This document shows positions 1-8,488 of a DNA stretch of 64,000 nucleotides, piece after piece (the stretch's first letter is position 1; each line of letters starts with the position of its first letter). The DNA comes from Bacillota bacterium. GTDB lineage: Bacteria > Bacillota > Clostridia > Christensenellales > SZUA-584. The DNA lies in assembly GCA_023428025.1 (NCBI GenBank), contig JAEYZN010000028.1, positions 101,426 to 165,425 of the forward strand, given 5' to 3'. The notes under the pieces are model-generated. The model was not told the DNA's origin, ran no database searches, and saw only the letters and a list, made by a program, of their open reading frames with translations. The translations under genes were made by a program, and so were the position numbers.

Positions 1-174
1 GACGGTGGATGCGTTTCTTAAGATGGTGGTCACATTGTTCCATGAAGCGAATTTGCCATTGGTGAGCAGGGTGCATATAAGGAACAAAATCACAAATACG
101 AATACTGTGCTGTATTTGGACCAGATTCCTTTGAAACCGTCCGCAAAACTCTTGTTACTTCTTACGCTGTTCAT
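1..174 (-). CDS. RbsC-like sugar ABC transporter permease, N-terminal part
   Basis: Partial gene: only the first 58 codons lie in the window and the rest continues past the left edge. It starts at ATG 174 behind a GGAGG seven bases upstream. The N-terminus is a short polar stretch, then a hydrophobic segment (about residues 22-37), then an NGKFASWNNVTTILRNAS-type stretch typical of the RbsC/XylH/MglC permeases of monosaccharide importers. It lies 18 bp after the RbsA-like ATPase in the same direction, so the two should form the membrane and motor parts of one importer. The binding protein is not in the window. Sugar specificity cannot be read from this fragment. Confidence 0.8.
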   Translation of the reverse strand, partial: MNSVRSNKSFADGFKGIWSKYSTVFVFVILFLICTLLTNGKFASWNNVTTILRNASTV

Positions 175-192
175 AACATTTCCTCCAGATAA

Positions 193-1683
193 TTAACACG
201 CATTCGTGGCATACGACATGATTCTCTCTTCTGTTCTGTCGTCGTGTGTCAGTTCGCCTTTTATCGCGCCTTCGTGCATGACGATGACGCGCTGGCAGAT
301 ATTAAGCACTTCGGTTAAGTCCGAAGAAACCACGATGATTGTTTTTCCGCTGGCCGAAAGCTCGTGGATAATGTTGTAGATCTCCTCGCGGGCACCCACG
401 TCGATACCGCGGGTGGGTTCGTCGAGTATCAGGATATCCGAGTCCACAAGCAGCCATTTCGCCAGCACGATCTTCTGCTGGTTGCCGCCCGACAGATTGC
501 TGACGAGCTGTGTCTGATCCGCACACTTGATGTTGAGCCGCTCGATCATGTTGGCCGTATTGGCCTTCTGCTTGCGGGCAATATTGAAAAAGCCCTTGTT
601 CTTGACCTGATCGATCAGGTTGATGTTTTCGCGAATATTTCTCTTGATGACCACGCCGGATTTCTGCCGGTCTTCCGTGACAAAACCGATGCCGCGCTTG
701 ATGGCCTTCGCAGGAATTTTGTTGACGATATGTTTTCCGTGCAGATACACTTCGCCGCTTTTTGTTTTGCGTATGCCGAATATAAACTCCATCAGCTCGG
801 ACCGGCCGGAGCCGACCAGGCCGGAGAACCCGACGATCTCGCCGCGGGCCACCTTGAAGCTGACGTTTTTGAGCAGATCGTCAGATACGTTCCTGACCTC
901 GAGGATGACGTCGTTTGGATCGCCGCAGAAATCCGTGGCCTGAGAGACGCTGACCTCGCGCCCCACCATGTAATTGGCAATCTGCTGCTCGCTGACCTCT
1001 GAGACGGGCTTGGTCACGATGAACATGCCGTCGCGCAGTATGGTGACGCGGTCGCAGACCTCCTTGATCTCTTTCAGGCGGTGCGAGATATAGATGATGC
1101 CGATGCCTTCTTTGGCGAGCTTGCGGATGAGATCGAACAGGATGTCCGTCTCCTTCTGCGTCAGCATGGCGGTGGGTTCGTCCATGATCAACACCTTGAC
1201 GTTGAACGAAATGGCCTTGGCGATTTCCACCATCTGTTTTTGTGCTGTTTTCAGGTTACCGACCAGCTCCGTCGGGTTGATGCAATCCTGGCCCAGGGAA
1301 TCAAGCAGCTCTTTTGCCGCCGCATTCATCTTCTTAAAGTTGATCAAGCCGTTTTTCCCCAGCGGTTCGCGCGTTAAAAAGATATTCTGGGCAACGGTCA
1401 GGTGATCCATCAGATTCAATTCCTGATGGATCATGGAGACGCCTCTTTTTTGCAGGTCCAGCGTCTGCAAATGAGAGGGCAGATGCTCGCCGTCCAGATA
1501 GATGTCGCCTTCGTCGCTTTTGTAAACAGCGGCGAGAATCTTCATCAGGGTCGATTTGCCTGCGCCGTTTTCTCCGCAAAGAGCAACAACTTCGCCACGA
1601 TCCAGACTGAAGCCGACCTGCGACAGCACCTTCACGCCGTAAAAGCTTTTTGAGATATTTTTCATCTCCAATAAATTTGCCAT
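193..1683 (-). CDS. sugar ABC transporter ATP-binding protein (RbsA/MglA/XylG type)
   Basis: 496 residues, the usual length for the double-ATPase subunit of ribose/galactose/xylose-type importers. The first domain carries Walker A GENGAGKST near residue 37 and an MDEPTA Walker B. The second has the degenerate GLVGSGRSE loop typical of this family and a good NLSGGNQQK signature with LDEPTRG. It powers uptake of a monosaccharide through the permease encoded next (1-174). It is fourth in a leftward operon after deoC-like, FGGY kinase and VOC genes, so the imported sugar is probably phosphorylated and cleaved by those enzymes. The ATG is preceded by GGAGG. Substrate not assignable. Confidence 0.93.
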   Translation of the reverse strand: MANLLEMKNISKSFYGVKVLSQVGFSLDRGEVVALCGENGAGKSTLMKILAAVYKSDEGDIYLDGEHLPSHLQTLDLQKRGVSMIHQELNLMDHLTVAQNIFLTREPLGKNGLINFKKMNAAAKELLDSLGQDCINPTELVGNLKTAQKQMVEIAKAISFNVKVLIMDEPTAMLTQKETDILFDLIRKLAKEGIGIIYISHRLKEIKEVCDRVTILRDGMFIVTKPVSEVSEQQIANYMVGREVSVSQATDFCGDPNDVILEVRNVSDDLLKNVSFKVARGEIVGFSGLVGSGRSELMEFIFGIRKTKSGEVYLHGKHIVNKIPAKAIKRGIGFVTEDRQKSGVVIKRNIRENINLIDQVKNKGFFNIARKQKANTANMIERLNIKCADQTQLVSNLSGGNQQKIVLAKWLLVDSDILILDEPTRGIDVGAREEIYNIIHELSASGKTIIVVSSDLTEVLNICQRVIVMHEGAIKGELTHDDRTEERIMSYATNAC

Positions 1684-1724
1684 TGTTTCTCTTTCCGTTC
1701 CTCCCGTTACAGTTTCATTGAAAA

Positions 1725-2114
1725 TTAAAGATCTTCACAGAGCTCTATCACGACGCCGTTGGGATCTTTAAACAGCAAAACCTTTTTTTCAAGATGCTCA
1801 AGCGCGCACAGGGGCACTGTGAACTCAACATGGTATTTCTTCAAATGTTCATTCCACTCCTCAATGCCGCTGACGCTCATGCAGAAATGCGCGACGCCGG
1901 AGGCGGCTTCGGGAAGCTCGTGGTAGCCGATGGCTTTTTCATGGTCAAAAAGCTCTATGGTGCTGGTTTCGTTGATTTTCAGATAAACCAGCACGTTATC
2001 GCCGTTGGGGACGCGCTTTAGTTCCTCAAACCCCATGACCTCAGTGTAAAATTTGACCGACTCGTTAATGTCGACCGTGTTGACGGCGATATGGTCTAAC
2101 GCATGGATATTCAT
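1725..2114 (-). CDS. VOC (glyoxalase/bleomycin-resistance fold) family protein
   Basis: 129-residue single-domain protein of the vicinal oxygen chelate superfamily: N-terminal LDHIAVNTVDINESVKFY, a central ELFDHE strand and C-terminal FKDPNGVVIELCE, the standard beta-alpha-beta-beta-beta repeats with His/Glu metal-ligand positions (His8, Glu near 54, His76, Glu near 126). Members include glyoxalase I, methylmalonyl-CoA epimerase and dioxygenases. Here it lies 5 bp after the FGGY kinase gene and 41 bp before the ABC ATPase, so it likely acts on a sugar breakdown product, for example as an epimerase or lyase. The exact reaction is not predictable. Confidence 0.85.
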   Translation of the reverse strand: MNIHALDHIAVNTVDINESVKFYTEVMGFEELKRVPNGDNVLVYLKINETSTIELFDHEKAIGYHELPEAASGVAHFCMSVSGIEEWNEHLKKYHVEFTVPLCALEHLEKKVLLFKDPNGVVIELCEDL

Positions 2115-2119
2115 AGTCG

Positions 2120-3664
2120 TTACCTGCCTGCTGCGATTTTATCGCCCGTTTGCGCAAGCCATCCGGCGATGTAGCGTGACATATCATAATGCTGGCGATA
2201 GACAGCCGCGTTTGCGCTGTCGGGTTTTTCAATGCTCTGAACCTGATGCGCTTTATCGATAGTTGAGTAGTCCTTCCACAGGCCAAGGCCAAAGGCCGCG
2301 AGAGCCGCCGCTCCCAAGGACGCGGCGTTCTGGTCGACATTGGTTTTGATCATGTTGCGGTCAAAAATATCCGCAAACATCTGCCGCCAGTAGGGACTCT
2401 TGGCGCCGCCGCCCACCATCAGCAGTTCCGGCACCGATACGCCGCAGCTTTCCAGCACGGTCATCGCGTACCAAAGGTTGTATGTGATGCCTTCCAGCGA
2501 CGCACGCACCATGTCGCTGCGGGTGTGGGACAACTGAAGGCCCACAAAACCGCCCACGATGTTCTTGCTCTGTTCGATCATGGCCCCGCCCGCGAGGCTG
2601 GGGTTGAACTGGAGGTTGTTCGCGCCGATGGGCGATTGCGCCGCCAGTTCGTTCATTGCGATATAGGCGTCGGGTATAAGCCCGCTTTTTTCTTTCTCAA
2701 CAAGGTCCGGGCAGAGCACGTCGCGCACCCAGCGGAAGCTGGAACCGGCGGCGAATATACTGGTCGCGGAAGCGTACATGCCGTCGATTACGTGTGCGAA
2801 AATGAACGGCTTTTTGCCTGCGTCCACCAGCGGCTTGTCGCTGACCACAGCGATCCAGGAAGAGGAACCGAGGGAAATATACGCCCGGCCGTTCTCGATG
2901 CCCCGCGCGCCCAGCGCCATGCACGAATTGTCCACGCCGCCCGCCACCACCTGCACATGGGTGGAGAGGCCAAGCTCGGCAGCCGCTTTGGACGTCAGCT
3001 TGCCGATAACGTCGTGCGAGTGCACGATTTCGGGAAACAATTCGCGGCGAATGCCCGACGCGAAGATGTAGTCCTCGTCATAGCTGTTTTTCAGCAAATC
3101 GTAAACACCGCTGCCCGAAGCATAGGAATAATCGGTACACATCGCACCCGTCAGCCTCAGGTTGCAGTAGTCCTTTGAACCGAGCATCCTGTGCGTATTG
3201 GCATATAATTCGGGCTCGTTATCCCGATACCACATCATTTTGAATACGGAATAGCACTCTGCCGGAAAACCGTTGCCCGTCTTTGTATACCATTCGGCGT
3301 AATCAATCTTTTCAAAAAAGGCTTTTGTCTGCTGCTTGGAACGGGTATCGCTCCAGATCGGCGTCATGGAACGAAGCAGACGCCCGTTTTTATCCACCGG
3401 GACCACGCCCAGCGAATGGCCGGATATCGACAGCGCCACTACGCTTTGGGGATTGACGCCGCTCTTTTGGAGCAGCAGCTGGGTGGTGCTGCAGATGCCC
3501 TCGTACCACACGTCGGGGGACTGCTCGTGGAAATCGCTGCCGGTGTAAACCACATCGTACTGGCTGAACGTATCGCAGTAGGAATGGCCGTCAAGATCAA
3601 ACAAGGACGCCTTGATGCCGCCCGTTCCCAGATCGTAAGCAATGATCATCTCTTTGTTCTGCAT
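2120..3664 (-). CDS. FGGY-family carbohydrate kinase
   Basis: 514 residues, normal for FGGY kinases (xylulokinase, fuculokinase, ribulokinase). The N-terminal ATPase lobe starts IIAYDLGTGGIKASLFD (phosphate-binding DxGT), followed by an HEQSPDVWYE segment. The C-terminal lobe has GGGAKSPYWRQMFADIF and QNAASLGAAALA, the FGGY signature area. It should phosphorylate an imported ketose or polyol with ATP in the cytoplasm. It sits 5 bp after the deoC-like aldolase and upstream of VOC and ABC genes; kinase plus DeoC-type aldolase suggests phosphorylation then retro-aldol cleavage. The sugar is not determined; a xylulokinase/fuculokinase-like relative is all I can claim. Confidence 0.9.
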   Translation of the reverse strand: MQNKEMIIAYDLGTGGIKASLFDLDGHSYCDTFSQYDVVYTGSDFHEQSPDVWYEGICSTTQLLLQKSGVNPQSVVALSISGHSLGVVPVDKNGRLLRSMTPIWSDTRSKQQTKAFFEKIDYAEWYTKTGNGFPAECYSVFKMMWYRDNEPELYANTHRMLGSKDYCNLRLTGAMCTDYSYASGSGVYDLLKNSYDEDYIFASGIRRELFPEIVHSHDVIGKLTSKAAAELGLSTHVQVVAGGVDNSCMALGARGIENGRAYISLGSSSWIAVVSDKPLVDAGKKPFIFAHVIDGMYASATSIFAAGSSFRWVRDVLCPDLVEKEKSGLIPDAYIAMNELAAQSPIGANNLQFNPSLAGGAMIEQSKNIVGGFVGLQLSHTRSDMVRASLEGITYNLWYAMTVLESCGVSVPELLMVGGGAKSPYWRQMFADIFDRNMIKTNVDQNAASLGAAALAAFGLGLWKDYSTIDKAHQVQSIEKPDSANAAVYRQHYDMSRYIAGWLAQTGDKIAAGR

Positions 3665-3669
3665 ACCGG

Positions 3670-4344
3670 CTACTCCTGGTTGAAGCTTTCCACGATGGAC
3701 AGCGCGGATGCGATATTGATGCCGAAGCGTTCCACGCCGAGAGCCAAAAGGGCGTCAAATTCTTCGCGGGTCCGCACGCCGCCGGCAGCCTTGACCTGGA
3801 CCTTGCCGCGTGTCAGGTCCTTGATGCGTGCGATGCGCGAAATGTTGGCGTCACCCGGAACCCAGCCGGTGCCGGTTTTCAGGAAATCCGCGCCGCTGTC
3901 CGCAACGATGCCGCATACGTCTTCCAGTTCGCTGTCTTCAAGACAGTTGAGCTCTATGATGACCTTGACCAGCACGCTCTTGGGAGCGAGGCTGATGATC
4001 TGCTTGAGTTCGTCGGATACATATCCGAATTCACGGTTTTTGAACCTACCAACATTCATCACGATGTCCATTTCTTCGACACCATCCGCGACGAGCTGCT
4101 CCGCTTCGAGCATTTTGACCTGTGTTTTGTGGCCGCCGCCGGGGAAGCCTACGGGCGCACCCACGCGTATATCCGGATCGCTTTTCAGCATTTCACTGAC
4201 GGTTTTTGTCCAGCAGGGCAGTGTATGAACATTGATAAAACGATAACGGCGGGCAATTTCCACCATGTCGTTGATATCTTGAAAAGAATGATGCGTTCTT
4301 ACAGCGCTGATATCAATCAGCCTGGCGGCTTCTTTTGCTGTCAT
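3670..4344 (-). CDS. deoxyribose-phosphate aldolase family protein (DeoC-like)
   Basis: 224 residues from ATG 4344, which has GAGG nine bases upstream; a TTG at 4362 is in frame but less well placed. Class I DeoC/LacD-type barrel: VGFPGGGHKT, EMDIVMNVG (catalytic Asp region), ADFLKTGTGW (Schiff-base lysine) and QVKAAGGVRT (second lysine) are all present. Known members split 2-deoxyribose-5-phosphate into acetaldehyde and glyceraldehyde-3-phosphate. First gene of the leftward operon, immediately followed by an FGGY kinase, so the true substrate may be another phosphorylated sugar made by that kinase. Its promoter region faces the LacI-type regulator gene and carries a copy of that regulator's candidate operator. 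Confidence 0.9.
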   Translation of the reverse strand: MTAKEAARLIDISAVRTHHSFQDINDMVEIARRYRFINVHTLPCWTKTVSEMLKSDPDIRVGAPVGFPGGGHKTQVKMLEAEQLVADGVEEMDIVMNVGRFKNREFGYVSDELKQIISLAPKSVLVKVIIELNCLEDSELEDVCGIVADSGADFLKTGTGWVPGDANISRIARIKDLTRGKVQVKAAGGVRTREEFDALLALGVERFGINIASALSIVESFNQE

Positions 4345-4364
4345 TAATAAAACCTCATCCAAAA

Positions 4365-4381
4365 ATTATGACACGTTCCAA
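4365..4381 (-). promoter_or_regulatory. deoC-like operon -10 box overlapping candidate LacI operator
   Basis: On the minus strand CATAAT (4365-4370) lies 20 bp before the deoC ATG; the matching -35 (ATAGAA) is poor, suggesting an activated or weak promoter. The plus-strand sequence 4369-4378, TGACACGTTC, is identical over ten bases to the -35 region of the promoter at 7026. Inferred operator for the neighbouring LacI-type protein. Confidence 0.4.
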
Positions 4382-4619
4382 TTGATATTCTATATGCTGT
4401 TATCAACAAATGCAATAGTTTTTTTTAAACTTTAAATACCATACACAAAAAATGACGCAATAAAATTGGCGGTTATTTGATAAAAGTTAAAAAAATCATG
4501 ATTATAACCGAATAAAGTTAGAAGAGAATTTCGTTGCCCGCTTAAAAAAATCCTGCCCGCCTTTTATGAAAACCAATGAAAATTGATGAATTCGGCCCGT
4601 TTTTTTGATAGTTTATTTT

Positions 4620-4654
4620 TTGAACGGTTCCAAAATGGTTTTTTTGAATATAAT
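4620..4654 (+). promoter_or_regulatory. candidate autoregulatory operator and -10 box of the LacI-SBP gene
   Basis: TTGAACGGTTCCA at 4620-4632 is one base away from the perfect dyad TTGAAC-G-GTTCAA. A consensus TATAAT follows at 4649-4654 with no good -35 at normal spacing. A dyad at this distance fits autorepression by the LacI-type product. Confidence 0.45.
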
Positions 4655-4782
4655 TTGTAGGCGATATTAATTTTACAGTTTGCCAAACGTTATGCACATG
4701 ATATGATTGAATCAACAACATTAGTCAAAAATAGTTGTATTTTCGCTTATAACGTTACAAACATCGAATGGGGTAGAACAAA

Positions 4783-7011
4783 ATGGCCACAATGAAGGAT
4801 GTCGCGAAGCTGGCGGGGGTGTCTCATGGCACGGTATCCAACGTTCTGAACGGTTCAAAATCGGTCAGCAGCGACAAGATCAGACGGGTGGAGCAGGCGG
4901 TTGCCGAATTGGGGTATAAGCCCAACGCTCTGGCCAGGAATTTAAAAACCAACCGGACAGGGCGCATCGAGGTGGTGCTGCCCGATATTTCCAATGCGGC
5001 TTATTCCAAAATATTTGAGGAGATCGACCGGCACGCAGCGGAAAAAGGGTATGCGGCCTATTTGCGCGTATGCGCCGATGTGCCTGACCGCGAGTGCAAT
5101 GTTTTAGAGCGGGCGCTGATGATGGGCACGGACGGGGTGATTTTGCTGACCTGTCAGCCGAACAACACGGAGTTCTTCAACAGGCTGATCGACGGCGGGC
5201 TTCCCATCGTGTTCATCCACCGCAAGGTGACGGGCTACCGGATGAACAATGTGGATATGGATTTGCGTTCAACGGTGATGGCCAGCGTGCATGAACAGAT
5301 TGAGGCGGGATATCAAAGGATTGCGATCGTGGCGGGGCCGCAGGAATATTCATTTGAAGTGGAGTGTGTGGACGCCTATTTCAACGCCATGCAGAAAGCC
5401 CGCAAAACCATCGACACCAAATATGTGGAGACAGTAAACAACAACAAGGAAAGCGCGATGCGCGCGGCCATCCGGCTATTGGAACTGGAAAACCCGCCTC
5501 AGGTCATATTTACCACGGACCGGGTACTCAGCGAAGGCGTCGCCTGCGCGCTGGCGGTTGGCGGAAAGCCCAGGGCTTCAAAGATAAAGCTCATCACCCT
5601 GGATGCGGAGGAATGGACAAAGGTCAAAAGCGAGAGAGATCATATTTTGCCGCTGCCTTACGCGCAGATGGCGCTGTCGGCCTTTGATATGCTGGATGAG
5701 ATCGTCCGCAACGACGACACACGGGGCGGACGTAGCATATCCGTACCCTGCGCCAAAAGCCGCGGGCTGGCGGCGGCGCGCTGCCACGATATCGGCGCGT
5801 TTCGAAAAATCCGCATACTGACGCAGGACTCGCCCTCAAGCCATACGATAAGGTCGCTGGCCGCTGACTTCAAGCGCAGCACCGGCATCGACTTTGAACT
5901 CAAACAGGTGCCGTACAACCGGCTGCTTAAAGAAGTCCACCGGGGCATACCGTCAGGCGAGTATGATGCGTTTTCCATGGACTTGCCGTGGATGAAAGAG
6001 CTGATCCTTGGCGGTTATGTGCAGGATCTGACGGAGTTTTATCCAGACCATCAGGCGCTTGGCCACATGTTTTCGGACGATGTGCTGCGCGAGCACTGCT
6101 TCTTTGGGGACCGGCTGTTTGCGTTGCCGTTCAGCCACACCGTACAGCTGCTGTTCTACAGGAAGGACCTTTTTGATCAGATCAAAAACAAAAGGCTGTT
6201 CTACGAGCGCAACAAAAAAGAACTGAAGGTGCCCACGACCTGGGAAGAATACAACTGCGTGGCCAAGTTTTTCACCAGAAAATACAACCTTGAGTCGGAA
6301 ACGCTGTATGGCACGACGCTGGGCGCGATGAACGCATCGGGCGCGGTGTGCGAATTCCTGCCGCGCGCCTGGGCCGAAGGCGGAAGCGTGTTTGAAAACG
6401 GTAAAGCGGTGATAGACAGCGACGCGTGCGTAAAAGCGCTGACTGAATATATGGAAAGCTTCAATTACGCCAATCCCGAATCGCCGGCGCATTGGTGGGA
6501 TGAGCAGGTGGAGATATTCTCGCGCGGAGACGCGGCGATGATGGCCATGTATTCCGACCATGCCACACCGCTGGAGGACAGGAGCATCTCCAACGTGGTG
6601 GGTAAGGTGGGCTTTACGCTGCTGCCCGGCCAGGTGAGCGTGCTGGGCGGATGGTCTTTCGGCGTAAGCGCTTACTCGGATAAAAAGAGCGACGCTTTTG
6701 AATTTGTAAAATGGACCGCATCAGAATCATTGATGGTCCCCAACGCGATGCTGGGCCGGATTGTGCCGTACCGGTCGGTGTTTGAAAGCAGCGAGCTGCA
6801 CAATTTATACCCGTGGTACCGCACCTTGCCCAGCGCTTTTGCGTGCACCAAACGGCGCGCCATTCCGCGTAATGCCAGGGGAGAAAGCGTATCTGAAGGG
6901 GTTTTGGAGCAGATTATCGGCGACGCGGTGCATGCCGCGCTGGAGAAAAGGATGACGCCGAAAGAGGCGCTCAGGGACGCCGCGAGAAAATTGAACGACG
7001 CCGTAAAATGA
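4783..7011 (+). CDS. LacI-family regulator fused to a family 1 solute-binding-protein domain
   Basis: 742 residues, about twice a normal LacI protein. Residues 1-60 are a LacI helix-turn-helix (TMKDVAKLAGVSHGTVSNVLNGS); about 60-335 form the usual periplasmic-binding-like ligand domain (GRIEVVLPDISNAAYSKIF, a typical DRVLSEG segment). From about 345 to the end a second domain resembles extracellular sugar-binding proteins of the MalE/SBP_bac_1 class: IRILTQDSPSS, YDAFSMDLPWMKEL, LFALPFSHTVQLLFYRKDLFD, PTTWEEYNCVAKFF, GKVGFTLLPG, LGGWSFGVSAYSDKK. No signal peptide precedes it, so it should sense ligand in the cytoplasm. It sits between the two sugar operons and probably controls both. Two ligand pockets on one repressor could integrate two signals. 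Start ATG 4783 has only a weak GGGGTAGA upstream. Confidence 0.88.
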   Translation: MATMKDVAKLAGVSHGTVSNVLNGSKSVSSDKIRRVEQAVAELGYKPNALARNLKTNRTGRIEVVLPDISNAAYSKIFEEIDRHAAEKGYAAYLRVCADVPDRECNVLERALMMGTDGVILLTCQPNNTEFFNRLIDGGLPIVFIHRKVTGYRMNNVDMDLRSTVMASVHEQIEAGYQRIAIVAGPQEYSFEVECVDAYFNAMQKARKTIDTKYVETVNNNKESAMRAAIRLLELENPPQVIFTTDRVLSEGVACALAVGGKPRASKIKLITLDAEEWTKVKSERDHILPLPYAQMALSAFDMLDEIVRNDDTRGGRSISVPCAKSRGLAAARCHDIGAFRKIRILTQDSPSSHTIRSLAADFKRSTGIDFELKQVPYNRLLKEVHRGIPSGEYDAFSMDLPWMKELILGGYVQDLTEFYPDHQALGHMFSDDVLREHCFFGDRLFALPFSHTVQLLFYRKDLFDQIKNKRLFYERNKKELKVPTTWEEYNCVAKFFTRKYNLESETLYGTTLGAMNASGAVCEFLPRAWAEGGSVFENGKAVIDSDACVKALTEYMESFNYANPESPAHWWDEQVEIFSRGDAAMMAMYSDHATPLEDRSISNVVGKVGFTLLPGQVSVLGGWSFGVSAYSDKKSDAFEFVKWTASESLMVPNAMLGRIVPYRSVFESSELHNLYPWYRTLPSAFACTKRRAIPRNARGESVSEGVLEQIIGDAVHAALEKRMTPKEALRDAARKLNDAVK

Positions 7012-7025
7012 CACGATAAAAATTA

Positions 7026-7054
7026 TTGACACGTTCAAAAAAATGAATTATGAT
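7026..7054 (+). promoter_or_regulatory. strong sigma-A promoter of the sugar catabolic operon with operator
   Basis: TTGACA (7026-7031), 17 bp spacer, TATGAT (7049-7054). The -35 overlaps TTGACACGTTCAA (7026-7038), which shares TTGA/GTTCAA ends with the dyad at 4620 and ten bases with 4369-4378. A repressor bound here would block RNA polymerase. Confidence 0.75.
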
Positions 7055-7057
7055 ACA

Positions 7058-7091
7058 GGCATGAAGAAAAAAACGGCTTCATGCCTTTTTT
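7058..7091 (+). terminator. rho-independent terminator of the LacI-SBP gene, nested behind a promoter
   Basis: GGCATGAAG (7058-7066) pairs with CTTCATGCC (7077-7085), followed by six T (7086-7091). It lies 46 bp after the regulator's stop codon. The promoter at 7026 should start transcription at about 7061, inside the left arm, so only transcripts arriving from upstream form the full stem. Confidence 0.8.
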
Positions 7092-7212
7092 ATCTGAAAG
7101 CGACTCTTCAGGATAAACTGCATAGTAAAGCCACTTTACCAAGCAGCAGCATTGCATAGGCAGCGGTTATTTTTCTAGCACAGATACTATTATAAAGAAA
7201 GAAGGAATGCTT

Positions 7213-8454
7213 ATGGATCGTTACAAGGATGTATTGCTCAGCCCGATCAACATCGGAACCAGGGAATGCAAGAACAGATTTTTCATCCAGGCCATGGAGT
7301 GCACCGATGCGGATGACGACGGCAACCCGACAGAATTGACCGTTGAGCGTTATTCCAACCTGTTCAAAGGCGAGGCGGGCATGGTTACGCTGGAAGCCAT
7401 CACGGTGACGGATGAAAGCCGCAGCCGGATGCACCAACTGGCCATCATGCCCAAGAATACCAAGCCTTTGGCGAAATTCGTGGGAGATCTCAAGAAGATC
7501 AATCCCGACACGCTGTTTGTGTTCCAACTCACGCACTCGGGCGAACTCAGCAATCCGGAATTCTCGCGCCGTGTGACAGTGAAGCCGCTGCCCGGCTTTG
7601 GCGGTGAAGTGCTGACAGAAGAAGAAGTGGACGAAATCATGGACCGGTTTGTGCTGGCCGCGCGCATCGCGTACGACGCGGGTGCGGACGGTATTGACTT
7701 AAAGCTGTGCCACGGCTACCTCGGTTCGCAGATACTGCGCCCGTACAACGACCGCAAGTGGAAATACGGCGGTTCATGGGAAAACAGGCGCCGCTTCGCG
7801 TTCGACCTGTATGAGCGGATCAGCAAAGAGATCAACGACAAGAACTTTTTGATCGGTTCCAAAATCTCTGCGTGGGAAGGCTTCCCGGGCGGTTTCGGTA
7901 CGGAAGGCCCCGATTCGCCGATCATCGACCTCACGGAACCGTTGGATCTGGTCCGCGGCCTGGAAGAGCGCGGCGCCCAGTACTTCGTGCAGTCAGGCGG
8001 CAGCCCGTCCATCACGGTGGCGATCACGCAGGCTGATAAGCACGCGCCGTATTTTGCTTACCTGCATCCCACGTGGGCCAAGGAATTCAAGAAAGCGGCC
8101 AAGAGCGCGGCGATCATCGGTTCCAACTATTCGGTGTTCAGAAACGGCAAGAACGGCTGCCTTGCGACAGAGCAGGAAAAGAACTCGATGTTCTTCTACG
8201 GCTCCAAGTTTATCCAAGAAGGCAAGGTGGATATGATCGCCCTTGGACGCCAGTCCTATGCCGATCCGCTGCTGCCCCTGAAGCTGCGTGAAGGCCGCGA
8301 GAATGAGATCAAATGGTGCACCATCTGCGACAACTGCCTGGAGTTGCTCATCCGCCAGAGAGAGATCGGCTGCTGCACGTACAACAAGCACTACACAGAA
8401 GTGCTCGTGAAGACCAGAAAAGAGTTCGGGCCTCTGCGCACGATGCATACGTGA
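7213..8454 (+). CDS. NADH:flavin oxidoreductase (Old Yellow Enzyme family) with Fe-S motif
   Basis: 413 residues from ATG 7213 (AGAAGGA six bases upstream; the ATG at 7207 is too close to it). FMN-binding TIM barrel of the OYE family: KNRFFIQAME near the start, active-site HGYLGSQILRPYNDRKW then YGGSWENRRRF, and a C-terminal CTICDNC-(11)-C arrangement like the 4Fe-4S site of 2,4-dienoyl-CoA reductase and trimethylamine dehydrogenase. Unlike those enzymes it ends there and lacks the NAD(P)H/FAD domains. First gene of the rightward sugar operon, so it probably reduces or oxidises a keto or enone sugar intermediate. Electron donor unknown. Confidence 0.9.
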   Translation: MDRYKDVLLSPINIGTRECKNRFFIQAMECTDADDDGNPTELTVERYSNLFKGEAGMVTLEAITVTDESRSRMHQLAIMPKNTKPLAKFVGDLKKINPDTLFVFQLTHSGELSNPEFSRRVTVKPLPGFGGEVLTEEEVDEIMDRFVLAARIAYDAGADGIDLKLCHGYLGSQILRPYNDRKWKYGGSWENRRRFAFDLYERISKEINDKNFLIGSKISAWEGFPGGFGTEGPDSPIIDLTEPLDLVRGLEERGAQYFVQSGGSPSITVAITQADKHAPYFAYLHPTWAKEFKKAAKSAAIIGSNYSVFRNGKNGCLATEQEKNSMFFYGSKFIQEGKVDMIALGRQSYADPLLPLKLREGRENEIKWCTICDNCLELLIRQREIGCCTYNKHYTEVLVKTRKEFGPLRTMHT

Positions 8455-8488
8455 TTCAAATAACAAGGAAAGTTGAGGAGAAAGCAGA

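Larger units (their letters stand above)
4345..4782. other. divergent intergenic control region between deoC-like and LacI-fusion genes
   Basis: 438 bp without a gene, noticeably AT-rich compared with its flanks. It holds a leftward -10-like CATAAT (4365-4370, minus strand), a motif TGACACGTTC at 4369-4378 that recurs at the 7026 promoter, and a near-perfect dyad TTGAACGGTTCCA at 4620-4632 followed by TATAAT at 4649-4654 for the rightward gene. I see no RNA gene or riboswitch in it. Confidence 0.6.

Noticed and set aside
4846..4858. CTGAACGGTTCAA, another match to the TTGAACGGTTCAA dyad
   Set aside because: It lies in the codons for the conserved VLNGS of the LacI helix-turn-helix; the AAC GGT TC bases are explained by that protein motif, so I do not count it as an operator.
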